Source: Candidatus Stramentimicrobium fermentans
Lineage (GTDB): Bacteria > Atribacterota > Phoenicimicrobiia > Phoenicimicrobiales > Stramentimicrobiaceae
DNA length: 8,410 nt
NCBI GenBank assembly: GCA_012520575.1
Contig: JAAYOB010000003.1
Location: 1 to 8,410, forward strand
Direction of reading: 5' to 3'
Shown: positions 5,624-8,410 of the stretch, in pieces
Layout: every line of letters begins with the position of its first letter
How positions within the stretch are numbered: position 1 is the stretch's first letter
Program-made: the position numbers and the translations under genes
Notes under the pieces: generated by a model
Seen by the model: the letters and a program-made list of their open reading frames with translations, nothing else
What the model was told of the DNA's origin: nothing
Database searches by the model: none

Positions 5624-6937
5624 AAAAAACAGAATGTTTTGATTATGGGGGCGGCCGGTAGAGATTTTCATAATTTTAATGTGTTTTTTCGCAATAATGA
5701 AAATTTCAATGTGGCCGCCTTTACTGCAACTCAAATTCCCGATATTGCCGGGCGTAAATACCCTCCGGAATTGAGTGGTCCACTCTATCCTGACGGGATA
5801 CCGATTTTTCCGGAAGAGGATTTACCGGAGTTGATTAAAAAACATAATATCAACCAGGTTGTTTTAGCCTACAGCGATTTGCCACACCAATACGTAATGG
5901 AGAGAGCATCATTAGTGTTGGCCCATGGAGCTGATTTCAGATTGATGGGTCCGGACAATACTATGCTGAAAGCGAAAGTTCCTTTAATCTCAATCTGTGC
6001 CACCAGAACCGGTTCAGGGAAAAGCCAGACTACCCGCAAAGTATCCGCTATTTTAAAAGAGATGGGTAAAAAAGTGGTGGTAATCAGACATCCCATGCCA
6101 TACGGAGATTTGTCTGACCAGATCTGGCAGCGTTTTAAGACCTATGATGATCTGGATAGATATGAGTGTACTATTGAGGAACGTGAAGAATACGAACCTC
6201 ATATAGATGTAGGCAATATTGTCTATGCCGGTGTTGATTATGGTGAAATCTTAAAGAGAGCGGAACAGGAGGCAGATATTATCCTCTGGGACGGCGGAAA
6301 TAATGATATTCCTTTCTACCACACCGATTTACACATCGTAGTTGCTGACCCCCATCGGGTGGGACATGAGCTGACCTATTATCCGGGGCTGGTTAATATG
6401 ATGATGGCAGATGTAGTGGTAATCAATAAGATCGATACCGCAGACCAGGAAAATATTGTTCAGCTAAGAGACCATATTGCCAAAATCGTACCTGAGGCGA
6501 TAACTATCGATGCCGCATCCCCGATTAAAGTTGACCATGCCGAGCTTATCAGGGGCAAAAAAGTAATAGTAGTGGAAGATGGACCAACCTTAACCCACGG
6601 AGAAATGCAGTTCGGAGCCGGGATTGTAGCGGCTCAAAAATATGGGGCTGCTGAAATAATTGATCCACGGCCCTTTGCCGTAGGCAGTATCAAAGATACC
6701 TATCAGAAATATCCAGGTATAGGTATGGTATTGCCGGCTATGGGTTATGGGAGCAAGCAGATGCAGGAATTAGAGTCTACCATTAATAGCATTGATGTCG
6801 AGCTGGTGATTATAGCCACTCCCATTGATTTGAGCAGAGTAATGAAAATAGAAAAAAATAATGTTCGAGTTAAATATGATTTACAAGAAATTGGCAGTCC
6901 TAATTTAAAAGAGATTTTACTGCAAAAATTATCATAA
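5621..6937 (+). CDS. COG2403-type P-loop NTPase (often labelled cyclic 2,3-diphosphoglycerate synthetase-like)
   Basis: With the TTG start the protein has 438 residues. It opens with a Rossmann-like domain (KKQNVLIMGAAGRDFHNFN, 2-20), an early PPELSGPLYPDGIPI segment, and a strand-helix unit ending near 115. A second domain starts with the P-loop TRTGSGKSQTT at 128-138. It continues with an SIMIBI-like strand KVVVIRHPMPYGD (151-163), a probable Walker B at ADIILWDGGNND (218-229), and NKID at 269-272, a guanine-specificity motif typical of GTPases. The C-terminal part (about 330-438) is compact and ends without membrane segments. Such proteins are named after the methanogen enzyme that cyclises 2,3-diphosphoglycerate, but nothing else here suggests that solute. 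It lies 126 bases after the aminotransferase and 62 bases before the aldehyde oxidoreductase, without a terminator on either side. A catabolic kinase or ligase, or a metal/cofactor chaperone GTPase for the oxidoreductase, are both possible; the function is unknown. Confidence 0.8.
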   Translation: MKKQNVLIMGAAGRDFHNFNVFFRNNENFNVAAFTATQIPDIAGRKYPPELSGPLYPDGIPIFPEEDLPELIKKHNINQVVLAYSDLPHQYVMERASLVLAHGADFRLMGPDNTMLKAKVPLISICATRTGSGKSQTTRKVSAILKEMGKKVVVIRHPMPYGDLSDQIWQRFKTYDDLDRYECTIEEREEYEPHIDVGNIVYAGVDYGEILKRAEQEADIILWDGGNNDIPFYHTDLHIVVADPHRVGHELTYYPGLVNMMMADVVVINKIDTADQENIVQLRDHIAKIVPEAITIDAASPIKVDHAELIRGKKVIVVEDGPTLTHGEMQFGAGIVAAQKYGAAEIIDPRPFAVGSIKDTYQKYPGIGMVLPAMGYGSKQMQELESTINSIDVELVIIATPIDLSRVMKIEKNNVRVKYDLQEIGSPNLKEILLQKLS

Positions 6938-6999
6938 GCATATTACAAAGTTACCGATGATGATAAAGAAGCAGAAATATTTTTTAAAGGAGGCTTTTT

Positions 7000-8410
7000 A
7001 TGCTGGAAGGCCAAACCATCTTTACATTTCAGTATCAACCTGCAAAGATTGTGAGGGGTTACACTGATAAAGCATTACACCTCAATCTATCCACTAAAGA
7101 AGCAACTATCAAAGAAATTCCTTCTAAGGTCAAAGAAGTTCTGACCGGGGGGCGTGGTTATGGGCTGTGGTATCTCTGGCAGGCGATAAATCCGGAGACA
7201 AAATGGGATTCTCCGGAAAATGAAATGGTATTCTGCACCGGACCCCTCTGTGGGGTTACTCAATATTCAGGGTGCGGTAAGAGCCATGTGGTGAGCCTCT
7301 CGCCGCAAACAGGCAGTGCTAATGACAACAATGCCGGAGGCTATTTTGCACCTTTCTTAAAATTTTCGGGATGGGATGTGCTGGAAGTGCAGGGCAAAGC
7401 CGAAGAGGATGTTATTATCTTCATAGACGGTAACAAGGGAGAGGTCGCAGTACGAACCTACCCCTATGAGGATACCGACTCCTATCTCTTAGTGGAGAAA
7501 TTGACGGAACATTTTGCCGAAAATGAACAGGATAAATCCAATATCAGTATTGTTTCAGCCGGGAGAGGTGCTGAGCATTCTTTAATGGGTATTCTTAATT
7601 TTAGCTGGTATGACCGCAAGCGCAAAGCAGTACGTTACAAGCAGGCGGCTCGGGGTGGACCGGGTACTGTTTTCAGAGATAAAAAGATAGTAGCCATTGT
7701 AATAAAATTTAAAGGTGTAACCGGCTCCATTAACAACCCTGCAGACCCTGAATTGTTGAAGAAGGCGGGCCAACGTATCACTCAGGAGATTCTTTTACTG
7801 GATGATATACAAAACGGAATGCGGCAGACCGGTACCGTTAACCTTCTTGACCATATGAACAATCATGAATGTTTACCGGTGCATAATTTTCAATACGGTT
7901 CACACCCGGATGCTCTTAACATCTATAACAAGGTTTGGAAAGAAAGAATTACCCAGAATCAGATTGGTGATTCCTGCTGGATTGGGTGCTCTCTGCGTTG
8001 CTCAAAGGCAGTTGATAAATTTGAACTTACCACAGGTCCTTTAAAGGGTAAAAAAGTTATCGTTGATGGTCCGGAATATGAGACCGCCGCCGGTATTGGT
8101 GCGAATTGCGGCTGTTTTGTGCCGGAAACGGTGCTGGAAGCAAACTTCTATTGCGACCACTATGGGGTTGATACCATTGCTGTAGCTACCACCATTGCTT
8201 TTTTGATGGAATGTTATGAGAGAGGAATTCTGACTCAGGAAATGACCGGTGGTATGGACCTGAGATTTGGCAATGGAGAGGCACTTCTAGAACTGCTCCA
8301 TCAGATGGCCCGCGATGAAGGATTCGGTAAGATTGCCGGCTTAGGAGTTAGGCGGGCTAAAAAGTATTTAGTAGAACATTTCAATGCCGACCAAAAATTT
8401 TTAGATGATA
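7000..8410 (+). CDS. aldehyde:ferredoxin oxidoreductase, tungstopterin family (partial, 3' end outside window)
   Basis: The first 470 codons are present and run off the right edge; family members usually exceed 580 residues. The ATG at 7000 follows a near-perfect AAAGGAGG (6986-6993) by six bases. These enzymes oxidise aldehydes to acids with ferredoxin as acceptor, using a tungsten bis-pterin and a 4Fe-4S cluster, in the cytoplasm. Family landmarks are RGYTDKALHLNL (19-30), TGGRGYG (49-55), GPLCGVTQYSG (81-91), the SPQTGSANDNNAGGYFAP segment (101-118) leading to FSGWDVLEVQGKA, RGGPGTVF (218-225), LPVHNF, the cysteine cluster 326/330/334, the pterin-region DGPEYET (356-362), DTIAVATTIAFLMECYERG (391-409) and LRFGNGEALLELL. 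The first two cluster cysteines are three residues apart, where Pyrococcus AOR has two. About 15 residues precede the usual N-terminal start of the family. The fourth cluster cysteine should lie beyond the window. Aldehyde, formaldehyde, glyceraldehyde-3-phosphate or BamB-like substrates cannot be told apart here. Confidence 0.92.
   Translation, partial: MLEGQTIFTFQYQPAKIVRGYTDKALHLNLSTKEATIKEIPSKVKEVLTGGRGYGLWYLWQAINPETKWDSPENEMVFCTGPLCGVTQYSGCGKSHVVSLSPQTGSANDNNAGGYFAPFLKFSGWDVLEVQGKAEEDVIIFIDGNKGEVAVRTYPYEDTDSYLLVEKLTEHFAENEQDKSNISIVSAGRGAEHSLMGILNFSWYDRKRKAVRYKQAARGGPGTVFRDKKIVAIVIKFKGVTGSINNPADPELLKKAGQRITQEILLLDDIQNGMRQTGTVNLLDHMNNHECLPVHNFQYGSHPDALNIYNKVWKERITQNQIGDSCWIGCSLRCSKAVDKFELTTGPLKGKKVIVDGPEYETAAGIGANCGCFVPETVLEANFYCDHYGVDTIAVATTIAFLMECYERGILTQEMTGGMDLRFGNGEALLELLHQMARDEGFGKIAGLGVRRAKKYLVEHFNADQKFLDD

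Noticed and set aside
1-8410. CRISPR array, transposon, tRNA or rRNA genes
   Set aside because: I saw no spaced direct repeats, transposase-like frames, terminal inverted repeats, tRNA cloverleaf or rRNA segments anywhere in the window.

Overview
All genes in this window read on the + strand of an AT-rich bacterial genome. The coding regions have strong purine-rich ribosome binding sites (AGGAGA to AAAGGAGG), AGA is used freely for arginine, and there are sigma70-type promoter motifs and rho-independent terminators. The gene content (a probable tungsten aldehyde:ferredoxin oxidoreductase, a lysine riboswitch, an NhaC-type carrier, a COG2403-type GTPase) points to a strict anaerobe that ferments amino acids or sugars. 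A Firmicutes-like, Thermotogota-like or Atribacterota-like lineage would fit, but the sequence alone does not settle which.

Layout. (1) 1-218: the last 71 codons of a probable sugar phosphate isomerase/epimerase (TIM barrel). (2) 334-1299: a complete NAD-type D-2-hydroxyacid dehydrogenase of the glycerate dehydrogenase / hydroxypyruvate reductase type. (3) 1300-1991: a non-coding region with a promoter (about 1514-1541), a full lysine riboswitch aptamer (about 1587-1771) and a rho-independent terminator (1813-1860). Antiterminator and anti-P1 pairings can be read directly from the bases. (4) 1992-3665: an NhaC-family membrane carrier, closed off by its own terminator (3694-3750). It is therefore a single-gene lysine-responsive unit and most likely a lysine importer. 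(5) 3751-4183: about 430 bases with no convincing gene; it holds a candidate promoter overlapping a 16-bp AT palindrome. (6) 4184-8410: a three-gene cluster on one strand without internal terminators: a class III PLP aminotransferase, a COG2403-type P-loop NTPase that probably starts at TTG, and the first 470 codons of an aldehyde ferredoxin oxidoreductase cut by the window end.

How they may work together. The riboswitch makes the carrier lysine-repressed. The downstream trio suggests a catabolic route: the aminotransferase would convert an omega-amino acid (for example 4-aminobutyrate or 5-aminovalerate) to a semialdehyde, and the oxidoreductase would oxidise that aldehyde to the acid while reducing ferredoxin. 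The NTPase between them has no secure role. The route is an inference from gene order and family chemistry. The riboswitch architecture is the best-supported and most detailed result; the trio is the most likely place for undescribed biology.
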